DNA from: Pomphorhynchus laevis
Lineage: Eukaryota; Acanthocephala; Palaeacanthocephala; Echinorhynchida; Pomphorhynchidae
Assembly: GCA_012934845.2 (NCBI GenBank)
Contig: WNNJ02000572.1
Location: 1-64,000, forward strand
Reading direction: 5' to 3'
Length of the DNA stretch: 64,000 bases
Position 1 is the stretch's first letter, and every line of letters starts with the position of its first letter. Below, piece after piece: positions 33,169-45,440 of this stretch. The position numbers were made by a program, and so were the translations under genes. Below the pieces are notes generated by a model. It worked only from the letters and a program-made list of their open reading frames with translations. It did not search any database and was not told the origin of the DNA.

Positions 33169-34446
33169 TTCTACTAGAACGAAAGGTGTGGAAAAGAAAA
33201 TGGCATGAAAAGCGGTGTGCTGCTTCTCTTTTTTACATCGAATATATTATTTAAAGAAATTAATAAAATGTAAATTAGTTTATGTAAGTGTACTGTATGT
33301 AATATCGTAGGTCATATTATTATAATGTCAATATTTGCTGGGTAAGCTTTTTGATTATTTATGAATTCTTTAGAGCGATTAAGCTTCTCGAACAGTTATT
33401 ATTTCTACTAGAATGTCAAAAAGCGAGGGTGTTTAAAATCATTTTTATAGTCGTAGATAGCACAAAACACAAAATAATTTTGCTAAATTTTATTATTTCC
33501 TAATGCTTAAAAGATACAGGGAAGCTCACTGTTTGCTTGAATTATTTTGCCTTTGTTAATTAGCAAATAACTTAATGTTACTTCCTGCTTAGAGTTTACT
33601 TATACATGCATCTGAAATCGCATACTAGAATTACCTAATGTCCGTATATATTTAAAATATTTATACATTACATATAGAACAGATTATATTAAATATTAAA
33701 CACATTATTTTGCATAAAAACTACGAGTACTTACGAGCGTTAGTACTCGCAAAGTACATACAAAGACCAATAGTACTTACGAGAACCATAATTTTGGATA
33801 AGAACTGCTATACAAGCATTTAGCGTTACCGTTTTTATCCTTTAGATCACCATAAAGCCAGTCTTCAAATAAATAGTTTGCTAGCTTAGGTATATTATTT
33901 GACATATTTCTAGTTATTACCTTTTAATTTTAGTTACAATTACCATTTTAGTTTCAATCGTATAGAACAACTTCTTTCTGTTTTTTAATATGTTTCTATT
34001 AATATTAACCTGAATTTAAATATTTCATCGATTTAAATCACGACGGATCCAGTAATTCTTGTCATTGAGAAATAATATTTGTTTTATTATCTTGTTTTTA
34101 ACTTTGAGTGTACAAAATTACATAGATATGATTATTGATTTGGCGGAACACCTATTAACCAGTTTTTTGCAGAGTAGTTAATGTGAACAGCACGCTAATC
34201 TTAATATGTAGAATATCACAAAAATTTGAAGGATAAGGAAAATAATGTTTTATTTTCATGAAATAGCAGAACTCCAATGATTTTTTTATCTAAAGTAAAA
34301 TTCATTTACTTTAATTACCTGGTTGTTGAGAAAGTAGATTTAATATCAGTACTTTTAAATTTTCTAAGTTCAGCACAGCTACGACGAAATATTTCTAAGA
34401 ACAGGGCAGTAATTAGTTTAGTCTTCGTGGTGTTGTTCAAGAAGAA
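33169..34446. other. AT-rich stretch upstream of the receptor-like ORF
   Basis: No gene is seen. Tandem wording around ACTTACGAG recurs at 33731, 33750 and 33776. Any promoter of the 34447 ORF would lie here, but no motif can be named with confidence. Confidence 0.35.
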
Positions 34447-35232
34447 ATGATTAGACTCGCAACTACCTTGATTACTACGTTCAGCTTATTAACAATAACT
34501 ATAGCAATTTCAGGAAACATCGTGTATTCATTCATACTATTTATGAAGCAAGAACCGGTAAAATTTCTTTTCGGAATACATTTAATCTGTAATCTAGTAT
34601 TTGGATTCCTGATGTATGTCTACAATATATTCCAAACTACAATAAATAATTTGATTACTTCCCCTTTTCTATGTAAATTACATTTATTCCCTATTTTTGT
34701 CTTAACTGGATTGTGCTCACTAATAGAATTTAATATATCAATTTTTCGTTTATATATGTATAAAAAGCTTCCACAACTAATAACTTTAAGATCTAAGCAA
34801 AAGGCAGTGTTCTACACAACTCTGTTTTCAATCAGCTTCTCAATTGTTACAAGTATCTGTCTGGTATGTTATGTGAATTCCGAAAACCGTACTTGTGCAA
34901 TAAACAAGGTTTGGTATCACTCCACATTGACAATATGGCACATTTTTGTTCCAATAACAACATTATTTATGTCAATATTCTATTTAGCTATAATGTTTCG
35001 TGATTATACTCCCTGTTTAGATAGTCCAACTAACACTTTTGATATTCGACGACAGCGATTAAACAAGGCAGCTTTAATGTTAACAAAAACTACTTTTTTA
35101 TACACTCTCATTCATGTGGTCACTGGAATAGTTGCAAACTATATTTTGTATATAAATTCCAAGTGGATATTTCTGGTCCTCACTTGTGGACACTATTTAA
35201 TCGCCTTTGGTTCTATTAATTCGCGCCATTGA
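34447..35232 (+). CDS. Intronless seven-transmembrane receptor-like protein
   Basis: 261 residues. Seven hydrophobic helices can be placed: about 5-30 (with SGN at 22-24 like the TM1 GN motif), 40-62, 77-105, 119-143, 160-183, 206-236 and 240-257. Cys76 at the start of helix 3 and Cys150 in the second outer loop are placed to form the disulfide typical of rhodopsin-like receptors. FRLYMY at 100-105 sits where DRY is expected. Helix 7 reads GHYLIAFGSINSRH and stops just where NPxxY should be, so the motif and helix 8 are missing. NRT at 147-149 is a possible glycosylation site. The start has a purine-rich context (AGAAGAAATG). It may be an orphan chemoreceptor-like GPCR or a recently truncated one. 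It is not recognised as a named gene. The surrounding 1 kb on each side is AT-rich with no other gene. Confidence 0.6.
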   Translation: MIRLATTLITTFSLLTITIAISGNIVYSFILFMKQEPVKFLFGIHLICNLVFGFLMYVYNIFQTTINNLITSPFLCKLHLFPIFVLTGLCSLIEFNISIFRLYMYKKLPQLITLRSKQKAVFYTTLFSISFSIVTSICLVCYVNSENRTCAINKVWYHSTLTIWHIFVPITTLFMSIFYLAIMFRDYTPCLDSPTNTFDIRRQRLNKAALMLTKTTFLYTLIHVVTGIVANYILYINSKWIFLVLTCGHYLIAFGSINSRH

Positions 35233-35984
35233 ACAGTATGCTGCTTATTGATAAAACGGTAGATTTGGAAAATATAAACCAAAGTATAAAGAAAAATAAA
35301 ACTTATGCTTTAATATAATTGATTGAGAAGATCCATTTTACCATCGTTATAAAATCTAGAATGTAAAATATAAAAAAGTCATAGTATATGTTTGTTACAA
35401 TTTTGAAGGAATCAATTAATACTTCAATTAACTAAACTTTAGCATATATGAAACATTTAACTTGTGTTAATGCTTCACTTAACTAATTGGTGCAAGTTAT
35501 TCATACATTTATATTGACAATTTGTGATTCAATCGCTTTCATTTTACAAATTAATCTGTTCAAGTTTATCAATGCATTAAATACCTGTACAACCATAAGC
35601 TTAACTTAAACAATTAAAATAAAAGTTTTACAACGATTATTTCTTTTCATGTATGCTGAATAAGCGTATCTTAGCAATATTTTTTAGTATAATAACTTGA
35701 TTTAACTTATACATTAATTTCATAATTATAATAGTTCAGAAACTAAGAATTTGCAGTTCTTTTACAAAAACTAATATTTTCATTACTTGCCAAATCTTCT
35801 TTTTGACTTCGTTATACAGACACGAAGAATACACTATTTTTAATTATTTTTGTAATAAGAATTAATTATGACAATTAATAACAATTAACTTGGATATTCA
35901 TCACAAATCGACATTAATCTCGATTTTCACGGAAATCAGTCTTATTTTCACTTTTATTTACATCGTATGTTTTCACTTTTATTT
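35233..35984. other. AT-rich stretch downstream of the receptor-like ORF
   Basis: No gene or known repeat is recognised. Confidence 0.4.
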
Positions 35985-36300
35985 TTTGATACATCGTCTG
36001 TTATTTATTAGTTAATTCATAACATTTGACTTTTATTTTAAATTTTAAATCTTGACTTGGTATAAATAAATATAAATTGTATAATAGAATGATGTACTAG
36101 AAAATCTCTAGTAACATCATCGTAAAGTGCTCACATGATTCATTCGTTGATTACGGTCTGCTAGTCCTCCTCTGCATCCAGTAGTGGGAGGGATCTGGCA
36201 CTGATGAGTCATTGTAATGACGAAGCGGCATTCATTATAAATTAGGTATACTCAGTTATCTGATCTGATTTGTTCTACGAATAAGTTTTTTATACCTGTG
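35985..36300 (+). repeat. Repeat unit with hammerhead-like motif
   Basis: The flanking AT-rich part (CGTCTGTTATTTATTAGTT near 35996) and the end (ACTCAGTTATCTGATCTG near 36250) both recur around 39485-39660. In between there is a hairpin (GATGTACTAGA against TCTAGTAACATC, 36091-36120) and CTGATGA (36201-36207) followed by a 5-bp helix GTCAT/ATGAC with loop TGTA and then GAAG (36222-36225). That is a hammerhead-like core with GAAG in place of GAAA. Helices I and III are not evident, so activity is doubtful. Confidence 0.45.
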
Positions 36301-36600
36301 AACTTTGTTTTCCCAGTAATATAACCTGTCAGAAATACAGAAACTATGTATTCTTGAGACGACATTATTTTTTTTTCTAATTTTTAAGGAAGTTTAATGG
36401 ATTTTTTCTTATAATTTTACAATATACGAAACAAAATAATATTATTAAAAATATATTTAAACTATTAAATATATTAAAACTGCTAAGCGAAAAAAATTTT
36501 ATAGATGGATAATAATCAACATGCTTTGTATTAGAATAATGTACACTAAATAATCAAATTTCATCAGAGAAACTGCGTCATTAGCATGTATTTGGCCATG

Positions 36601-36649
36601 CTGCTATGTTAGATCGAGGAATAGGGGCCGAAACCTGATAACATAGCAG
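36601..36649. repeat. 11-bp perfect hairpin, dispersed motif
   Basis: CTGCTATGTTA at 36601-36611 pairs with TAACATAGCAG at 36639-36649, with GAGGAATAGGGGCCGAAAC in the loop. A diverged copy lies on the minus strand at 61232-61272, and a weaker match lies at 240-265. Confidence 0.55.
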
Positions 36650-36680
36650 TTCCTCCAAATGAACTCTAATCATTATTATG

Positions 36681-36740
36681 ATATATCGTCTGTTATTTAT
36701 TAGTGAATTCATAAAATTATATAAGTGATTTATACATACA
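36681..36740. repeat. Third copy of the AT-rich flank repeat
   Basis: ATCGTCTGTTATTTATTAGT here matches 35993 and the TGTCTGTTATTTATTATTC copy at 39489. It lies directly beside the 3' end of the minus-strand LINE at 36790. Confidence 0.55.
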
Positions 36741-36789
36741 ATTACAATAATGTGCACGCAAAATGAATAACTTTATGTCTTTGTGGTGT

Positions 36790-39430
36790 AGGCGTTCAAT
36801 TGCATTCAGTGTTCTGTAAGCGAGGCCAGGACTGATGCACCATTGCCAATTTGTATGGCAATACTTAAACGTTGCATTAGGAAAAAACTAGACCGCGGAT
36901 CGTCTACAAATCGACGAAGCTTTTTGATGAGCAAACATAAGAAGTTAGATGCTTTCTTGCCCATCGCACCAGTGGTTTCGATGGTTATCGGAATGAAATC
37001 CATCCCTAGTGCTGAAATTCCCTCGTAGTTTATTCTCTTGCTGCCTTAAGCTTTCGTAGCTACTGATCTGGCTCCTACTAGAGCTTTCTGGTGGTGACTG
37101 GGAGATAGCAGGTCCACGCATTTTAAGTTCCAACATTTAAATTTGCCGCATTCCAACGGGGCCATTGTAACGCCGTCTGGGCGTTTGCCATAAGATCGGA
37201 ACAACCCTGGAGATTCTAGACGGCTTACGATTCAGGCCTTTTTAAGAGCGTCCATAATAATTGAATTAACCAAAGAGTGCCTGGCAAACCGACCTGCGGA
37301 ACGTGAACAACTGGGGCCATGAATTCCTAGTGAGTCTATTTGGATTCCGCAGCGACATGTGTGAGGTTGGCAAACCGGGGCTCCGATACGTAGAGTTCAT
37401 GCGATACGGAATGTATCATCACTCATCCCTTAACCGACTGATAGAGCAGGGACTGACTAGAGAAACGCACCAGCACTAGGTGCCGCCACACTTATCAGTC
37501 GGGACTTTGTTGTAGTGTCTGTCGCGTTTGAAAGCAGGTTGACATATCTTGTGTCGTCTATAGGAGCACTTTATTCCTGTTAAATTTTAAAGGGTATTTG
37601 ATCTCGACTACTGAGGGTGAACGAGCTCCATAGGTTCAGGTGTCGACGCGAATCAGTTGAACCAGCGAAGAGGTTGGAATGTAGTTCACATGGGATCAGG
37701 TCAGCAACCACTCTAATCGACGCGTTATAAGAAATAAACTATGAGTCATCGAAGGAATTCCCAGGCCTCCAAGGTTAACTGGAAGCGCAGCTTGTTTCCA
37801 ACTGGTGTCGTTAAGTGCCACGTTCAGCAATTTTTCCAAAGTGTTTCGGAGGGTTAAGTCGTAACGAGGGAGTTGTTCGCAGAATCCACATGGAGAGGTG
37901 CGTAGAACATATGAGAGCTTTGCGGCAGAAAGGCAATTTCGGAGCAGAAAAAATGATGTATGTGAGCAGAGCGAATTAAGGCGCTCTATCATTCGCTCGA
38001 GGTCAGACACTTTTGATGAGAGGACATCCTCAATCGCCTCTTGATTGGCGATGCTAGATCCGAGTAGTGTGGCATCGGCAGGGTTCAACCCAGGTTGCGC
38101 CGAAGAGACTTCTAGATAATCGCTCTACGAAAGCTGTGTCGTAAGAGATTACCTCGAACTTCTGTCTATTCAATGAGAGACCTATATCAGAACCCATACT
38201 CTTTATTGTTTCCGAGTCGTGTATCAAGTCTTCCAGGTTTTCCCCAATCAAACCATCGTCCAGGTACCACGCATTTAGGCGACACCGAAGTGGGTGTACC
38301 ATAGGATTAATTACAATTCAGAATAGCATCGGGCCCAGGGGATCTCGTTGTTAGACGCCTTCGCTAGATAAGATTTTAAATTCACCATAATAGAGGGCTG
38401 TGTCTGACGCATAGCATTAAGTCACGTACCGGAATAAACTCGGAAAATGAAGAGCGATCTCGTTGAGGACAATATATCGGATAATACTATTGAATGCATT
38501 AGTCAAGTCGAGTTTTATTATTGCGTCACCGTTAGGCAAACATCCCTCCTTGAGCATACACGACGAATGCACCATCGCCTTGCATCCATATTTAACCCCG
38601 ACTCCGACTTGATGTGGCCTCAGTAGGGCTGCTGCATTGCGTTCAAGCAGATAGGAAGCAGTCTTTGCTACGAGATGACGTAAGGTTGTACCGATTTCAA
38701 TTGGATGTAAGCATCCATCCTTCTTATAGAAGCTTAGTTGAGAGGTACCGAAGAACAAAGGGCGGACACTGTCTGGAGTACCACCGTCGAGCACAATGCT
38801 TGCAAATTTAGTTAGCTTGCTAACTAGACCACTGTTTCTCCATCTCACTCAAGCACCAATAAGGTCATGCAAGTGGCAGGGTCGTAAATCGTCAAAACCT
38901 CCTTTCATTCCTCTTGGGAATGACCTGATTGCGGCAACTATATCTTCCGGAGTCACAATGATTGAGGAGGTTGTCTGACAAACAACGGGAGCTGATATTT
39001 GGCTCCTATATTCTCATGTTGGGTGCTTTGATCGTATAAGCTGAGTGCTATGCTCATCTAGAAGAGCCACTGTGTCGATGCTGGAAGCGATACGAACTGC
39101 ATCTCGAACATCACCGTCTGCGACTTTCTGTTCGATCAGAGTTCCTTTATCAAAGACCCTTTTTCTGTAGTAATATTCGTTCGTGATCTGGAAGGCTTGT
39201 AAGGCAATTCTTTGGAACTTAAATCACATTGCGGAGTCGGATCGGTTAGTGAAAACACCTACGATACCTGCTTTAACTTAGTTGACAGCGACGTACCGTC
39301 ATCAGCTTTGAGGTTGCGGCTAGATACGTTAAAACACGATTTTGCGAGAAAAAACGGGGTTTTCACTTGTCTTGGCCTGATGGGTCATTATTCACGTTGT
39401 GCAACACGGCTTCAAACGTTGACTTGTCAT
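36790..39430 (-). mobile_element. REL-type LINE, minus strand, decayed
   Basis: Order on the minus strand: pre-RT block (IVAAIRSFPRGMKGGFDD near 38945-38890), RT start (KKDGCLHPIEIGTTLRHL, RPHQVGVGVKYGCKAMVH, IIKLDLTNAFNSIIR; 38848-38417), a WYLDDGLIG block in place of YADD (38302-38054), then LLRNCLSAAKLSYVLRTS and PVNLGGLGIPS (38088-37696). The C-terminal endonuclease-like block has SYGKRPDGVTMAPLECG and CWNLKCVDLL near 37190-37100, then MDFIPITIETTGAMGKK and LMQRLSIAIQIGNGASV (37003-36806). GKRPDG plus the W-N/D-x-x-C-x-D spacing is characteristic of restriction-like endonucleases in such LINEs (family knowledge). Stops and frame changes are numerous. The 5' end is cut near 39430. Confidence 0.75.
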
Positions 39431-39680
39431 AAAAATTGACTTTCATTTTAAATTTCAATTTAAAATTTTGACTTGATATAAATATAATGTCTGTTATTTA
39501 TTATTCAATTCATAAAAATTGACTTTTATTTTAAATGTTAAAGTTTAGCTTGATATAAATAAAAAATTGTATAAAATCTTATATAATTATTTATTATGTA
39601 TCTTTTTTTTGATTTATATTTAGTATTAAATACGTACTCAGTTATCTGATCTGTTTTGCTGCAAGATAGATGAGATACAT
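39431..39680. repeat. AT-rich repeat flanking the REL-type LINE
   Basis: Contains two tandem versions of an ATTGACTTT..ATTTTAAA block (39435 and 39528), plus TGTCTGTTATTTATTATTC and ACTCAGTTATCTGATCTG, both shared with 35985-36300. The LINE 36790-39430 is therefore bracketed by copies of one repeat. Confidence 0.55.
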
Positions 39681-40440
39681 TAAATTAAAGCTAAAAGACG
39701 TATTTTGACTATTGGCAACTCTATGTGCCTGTTTCATTTATAATTTCATTATTTATATTTTAAAATATTTAAATTTATAAATAACAATATTTAAGTAATA
39801 TTTACGTTTTAGATAGATTTGAATAAATGAGTTCATTCAAGTTAGCGAATACAGGTATTTTGTATCAGATCTGCTCTCAGATTAGGAAAAGTTAATTTAT
39901 ACTAGCAGCTTCCATTGTCAATAATCGTCATGCTTTGTTTCCTATAACAAGTAAACTCTCTCTATGTGCTACCTCGTTCATGAATCCGGTCTTGTATCAG
40001 AATAAAGCTTATAAGGTGCGTACCAAAGTATTGTCACTGATGCCTTCTTTTTTATTGATAATACTAATAAAACCTTTTGCCAAGCAAAATACAATGCAAT
40101 TGAAGTTGCTTTAATATTACTATTTAATTTTGATATTTACATTTATGGGAATAATTGTTGTAAAGAATAAGTTTAAAATAAAAATGCTTATCTTCTGTGA
40201 TTGATATATCAATGAATTCAATGGAGCGAAGAAGTAAATCAATGAAGTAAAAATATTAATTACTAAATGAAGCAACGAATTACATAATCAATTTTTTAAG
40301 TAAATATGCAAATTATAAGGTAATCGAAATAAATACTCGTATAAAACATTATTTCAGTATTAATTCCACAAAAGAATTTTCAGAACACACGGAAGGGTAT
40401 AATTTCAATATAAATTGTAATGTCCAATGATACATTCGAT
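39681..40440. other. AT-rich stretch without a gene
   Basis: No coding signature or clear repeat is seen. Confidence 0.4.
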
Positions 40441-40458
40441 GTGCTATTCAATTGTTTT

Positions 40459-41245
40459 GGGCATTTAAACATCGAGAAGAATAGAAGAAGAAAATTATTG
40501 CTCACAAATTTTGAACTATTGCAATATAGTCCTTTTCAAGTGTTATGTTTTGACATGAAAAAAGAAAAATGATGTATTTATACAATAAACACGGAAGAAA
40601 CCATCGATGAAAACTATACCGATTTTGTAGTGTGCTAGTAGGAATAACTAACTTCCGATTGTCCTTATTGCCATCCATCGTGTTAGAATAACTACGAATG
40701 TGTATACTTCCACTTATCAGGCTTCTGGATAGGCTGTCTTCATTTTCCAAGATCTTATAACTGGAAAAATCAGGTTCATGGTTATCATTCAGCCAATAAT
40801 TAACTAACGCTGATGATGTATCACACGTTTTTAAATTATATTTATGTTGTTTAATTCTCGTTGTCAAGCCTTGTTTCGTTTGTCTGAAATATTTGGCTGG
40901 ACAATTCAGACATGGGATTTCACAGGTTACATTAGTCGACTCATATTTAGGTTTGTTCTTAAATATTCCGGCTAAAGTAGCTTTCGTTTAATGGTGTATG
41001 GATATATTTTATGGGAGGCTGTTTTTAGAAGTTAGAACATCCGTCACCGACAAATTCCGCAGGTATGAATACTTGTTTTTCACTCGTGCCAGCTTTCAAA
41101 GAATTTCTATTCATTCTATCCTTAAGACAACGGCTAATTGTTTTTTTAATGTCAAAACATAACACTTGAAAAGGACTATATTACAATAGTCGAAAATTTG
41201 TGAAAAATAATTTTATTTTTCTATTCCTCTCGATGTTTAAACGCC
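40459..41245 (-). mobile_element. Penelope-like element fragment with inverted repeats and GIY-YIG domain
   Basis: Inverted repeats of about 98 bp (40459-40556 and 41149-41245, roughly 85-90% alike by eye) enclose about 590 bp. The minus strand between them encodes the end of a Penelope-like protein: VTCEIPCLNCPAKYFRQT, QGLTTRIKQHKYNL, SALVNYWLNDNHEPDF and YKILENEDSLSRSLISG (about 40935-40690). This is a GIY-YIG-type endonuclease in which FRQ replaces the usual IGQ. The reverse transcriptase is not present beside it. The right repeat carries CTTGAAAAG, then the helix GACTAT/ATAGTC, then GAAAA, the same pattern as the other Penelope ends here. The element is broken. Confidence 0.72.
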
Positions 41246-41262
41246 CTGAACAAATAAATTGG

Positions 41263-41830
41263 AATATTATAATATAAATACTTACACTTTTAGTTTTCTT
41301 CATAGAAATTTAGATTTAGATATAAAGAAAGCATTATAAAAATTAATTAACCCTCTATTTGGAAAAATATATACATATGTTATAAAGCTAAGGTTAAAAT
41401 AATCTCTAGCATATAAAATTGAAATAATTTTTAATATTTTGATAATAGAGTGGTATCTTACATCTGGTAATATAAATACAATTGTTGATGATAGTGGTAT
41501 CTAGCATCTGGGATCGATGATATAAAAAAATTATTTTATTTTTTGTGGAGAGACTTTTAAGCTCACATTTTTAACAATACCTCATCTGTTCTTTTTCCGT
41601 TAAATAAACCTATATTATAACAATTAATACTCAAATCTAAGTAAAATTCAAGTGTTAAAATAAATATAAATGCATAGATAAAATTGAATTAATAATGCTA
41701 AATATTTTAAAATGTCAAAATATTTCAAAATTAGAAACAGACACATAAAAAGCTTTTAATAAAAAGTAATAGTAGCCTTCTAATATATGGTTAATTATTA
41801 AGCTTAATAGAACACGAAGTTGTCTATAAC
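41263..41830. other. AT-rich stretch without a gene
   Basis: Only a loose direct repeat is seen (TGGTATCT.CATCTGG at 41452 and 41496). Confidence 0.4.
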
Positions 41831-41839
41831 TGTGCTGAC

Positions 41840-41950
41840 AATAAGTCTAAAAATATATCCGAAAAGTATAGTTTTTAATAAAACTAATCTAGATGTTAAA
41901 GAAGGTATATGTCTGGATATGAAAATAACTTCTTAAAAATGTTTAATTAA
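41840..41950 (+). mobile_element. Penelope-like RT scrap
   Basis: The + strand reads SLKIYPKSIVFNKTNLDV then KEGICLDMKITS, matching the block after the catalytic YxDD in Penelope-like RTs, which usually reads like IYP..L.L..TN....YLD. The same block occurs on the minus strand near 50520-50560. Confidence 0.45.
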
Positions 41951-44900
41951 TTACCGTGAAGATTAAGATATTTAATTAGTTTTACCAAGATAACTTTCAA
42001 CAGATTTCTGCAGCTGCTTGTCTTGACTTTTCGGCTACAATTAGCCGCATTTCCATTTCCTCCGTTATTTCCTTTCTCAGGTCCCTTGGGTTTCCTGAGA
42101 TTATTGTTGTGAAAATATTGTTGTATATTAAACTATTCTACTATGTGGACGACCTTAGTGCGCTATAGTCATATTCAATTACTTGTGCATCTTAAAGCTC
42201 CACTCTATTTCTAATTTTGTAGTTGATGTCACGAAATTAAGTTGATGTCACCTCTAATACGCGATCAAAATCTGGTGATACTACCTTCTGCTTTCAGGAA
42301 GCGGGCTTAAGGATGTTATCTAAAAAATCAGCCAACTCTTTTTAAGATTTATTGTCCAATTAGCCCCATCTAATATTATTCTTAATTCCTTCAAAACACA
42401 AATGGTCGCTTTTTGTGACATCACGCAAATAAGAAAAAAATTAAATAGATTGACAATATCAACCTTCATCTGCACTATGACAAATCACCAACTGTTTTCT
42501 TTACATATTGTGTAAGATATACGGGTTTCACCGTTTTGGTAAACGGCATCTGGATTAAACTTGAATAGATTCAGAATGCCCTAAAGAGAGCAAGATGGAC
42601 CATGAAACCATTCCAGCATTTGTCATTAAGAGAAAATGTTCATGTGCGACTTTGATATACTTGGGCAGTTTCGGACTAGTCTTCTTGTCTAGTGTACGTT
42701 CTCATGAAAGAGGACCAAGATTTTTAAGCACCTTTTTCCGAGGTTGCTGACCACTATTCTTTGCGATTGGCACCTAATATGTTAATTGAGTTTTAATTGT
42801 GAGATGACGCATTGGGTTGACTTGCTGGAAACTGATTCTCAAACCGATTTGAATGAAGACAGAACAAGTAAAAGTATATGATTTCTAGCTTCCTTTTCTG
42901 TTAACACTATTTTATGCTGTGCCATTTATTAATGAAAAACTATTATTACATTGCTACCGGCGTTGTCACAAGGTACTTGTTGTGTGGTAAATTTAAAATT
43001 TTTCGACGGTCACCGGCATTATCTTCCCAGTTGATTTGTACATTGTACTTCAATTAATAACTGTAGCATATGCGCAAGCAGATGCAACTCTGTCAAGTCA
43101 TTGAAATGACTGTCGACTCTTTTCATATTGTATCATTAAAATGGTAAACTTAATTGTTCATTTCTATGTTGTTTTAGAAGCTGAATAACTGCCTTTATTT
43201 GCCAGCTCGCATCATACGCAAAAATTTCTTATTCTTGTTTGTCCGACGGATACTTTAGCATATCTCTTTTAATCGATGATTTTATAAAATACATGACTCG
43301 TTAAAAATATCGTAATACTTTCATTCCAATTATGCCTATTATTTTTTAAAATAGTTATTATTTTTATTATCATTAGTAAGTCATCAATTACTTACTCATC
43401 AATGTTGATGTAAATAATCGATGTCATGATTATCGTGGAATCAATGAATAGTTTACTGATTACTTCTGATTTCAGAATTAATTGATTGAAATAAATTGAA
43501 ATACCATCGAAGTAATATAGTTCATAGATTGCATTGTTAATTAACAAATTATTATCACTTATTTCTTCAGAACTAGTTGCTCACCGACACTGAAGTGACC
43601 GAACTCGTTGAACTTTTCAATTAATAATTGCATTAATTGTCATGTAAATGTCAATCAACTTTGCATAAATACCTAATAAAGTCATGACATTGACTAGCTC
43701 AGAAGGTGTATCATTTACTGAACCTGTGATCTAACTGATCATTTTTATCAAAATTCTCAATTGCTACTTGCGTAGCTTGTGTATTACTCTCCCTGCAGTT
43801 CAACCAGCCGTCATGGAAATTCATGACTGCTTGGTGGAACTGCCTCTAGACTTGACAAAATATAGTTAAACTTGCCGTTCGTCATGACTATTGTTCGTAA
43901 AGGTATTTATATTTAATTGTTATAGCTTATGAATAACAGATCAAATTAAAATTGGTCAATACAGCTGCGATGCATTTTGATGAATCTAATGTAACTGTAA
44001 AAACAGCAGTTTATGTAAGAAATTTTTATTTATAAAAATTCATAAAAATAAATTTTTCTAAAAATTTTTATTTATTAGTTTATGTATATAAGAAATGCAT
44101 CTTAGAATTATTAGCAACATACGACAATTTATATCCTTTATCTTATTTCGCGTTAATAATTTCCTGAGAAAAATGTTATCTCAACTTAATATATAGTTTT
44201 ATTTCATATCCATTACTACTATTTTATCTTTTATATCATTTTCATCGACAATTAAATTATTATTATCAAATTCTTTCGTCCCGTTTCGAGTTACTCTATT
44301 TAAAGCATCACATTTACTTTAAATATTTTCTTCAAACTGCTCTATAACTTGAACAAATCATTTTTATTGTATTTTTATATTTTTTTAACTTTAAATATTA
44401 AATAAATCGTTTTTAATTTTAAATGAAATTGTAATCTATTATATTCAACAATAAGTCCGATTTTAATTATGAGTATTAATGTATTCAGATTTTAAGGAAT
44501 TTATAATGTATTAGCGATTTTGTGTGATCAATTATATATATAAATTAATTAATCCCGTTTTAGGTTTGTTTTTTTTGTAAATTCTTTGTAAATTTTATTA
44601 TTTGTGCGTACATGTTTCCTTCGATATCTTGTTCACTTTTCCTTCTTTTAGTTATTTTCATTTGATATGGTATTTACTTGTAAAATATGAGGTGCACATT
44701 TTTGATGTAACATGTGGCGAACCCCAAAAATGCTATTAAAATATATGCGAAACATTGATTGCCCGTAATAATTACTATTTAATTAATTTTTATAATTCAG
44801 TAAAGTATAGCTGCCATTTTATCATACTAAACTGCCAACATATTAAATAATATTGCATTTATCATTTAATTTGTCAAATTATCGTTATTACAACCAGATT

Positions 44901-45200
44901 TGTCTTAATCATTCCAGTACATTTCTGTAATTAAACATCGTACCGTTTTACAGTTTCTAAATTATCCTCAGATATGCATATGTAATCTTGATTTTTATTT
45001 TTTTTAATCGATTTACTTAAACCTTAATTTAAGTATTAAATCTTAATTTATTGCTTAAAAATTTATAATTACATTACATGTAAAATGCTAATTATGTATC
45101 TCTGCTCATTGTAAAGTACTGCCATATTTACAAAAGTAAATGCAGACTTATTAACAAAGAAGATAATAATATAATAATGAACAATTTACTAAAAATAATC
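41951..45200. other. Long AT-rich stretch, mostly empty
   Basis: One coding-like scrap stands out on the minus strand at about 42125-42005 (TTIISGNPRDLRKEITEE, then RLIVAEKSRQAAAEIC); its family is unknown to me. Another weak minus-strand scrap near 42530 reads FKFNPDAVYQNGETRISY. The remainder, especially 43000-45200, shows no gene or clear repeat. Confidence 0.4.
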
Positions 45201-45440
45201 ATATTAACTTAGGTTCCCGCAAATGGGCCTCAAATTGAAATTTACGATCCCAGACTGGGCAATATAATACAAAAAAGTTTCTCAATGTGAAACAGTAGTT
45301 AACTCTGCCATCCGAATAGTCGCAGAGATCATTATTTGTGCGCTAAAGCATAATCGCCTTCGTATGTCAGAAATGCAGTTTGCGTACGATTATTTGCTTT
45401 TGATGGCAATATACCGTGCAGCTTTTCTTAATAAGAGATC

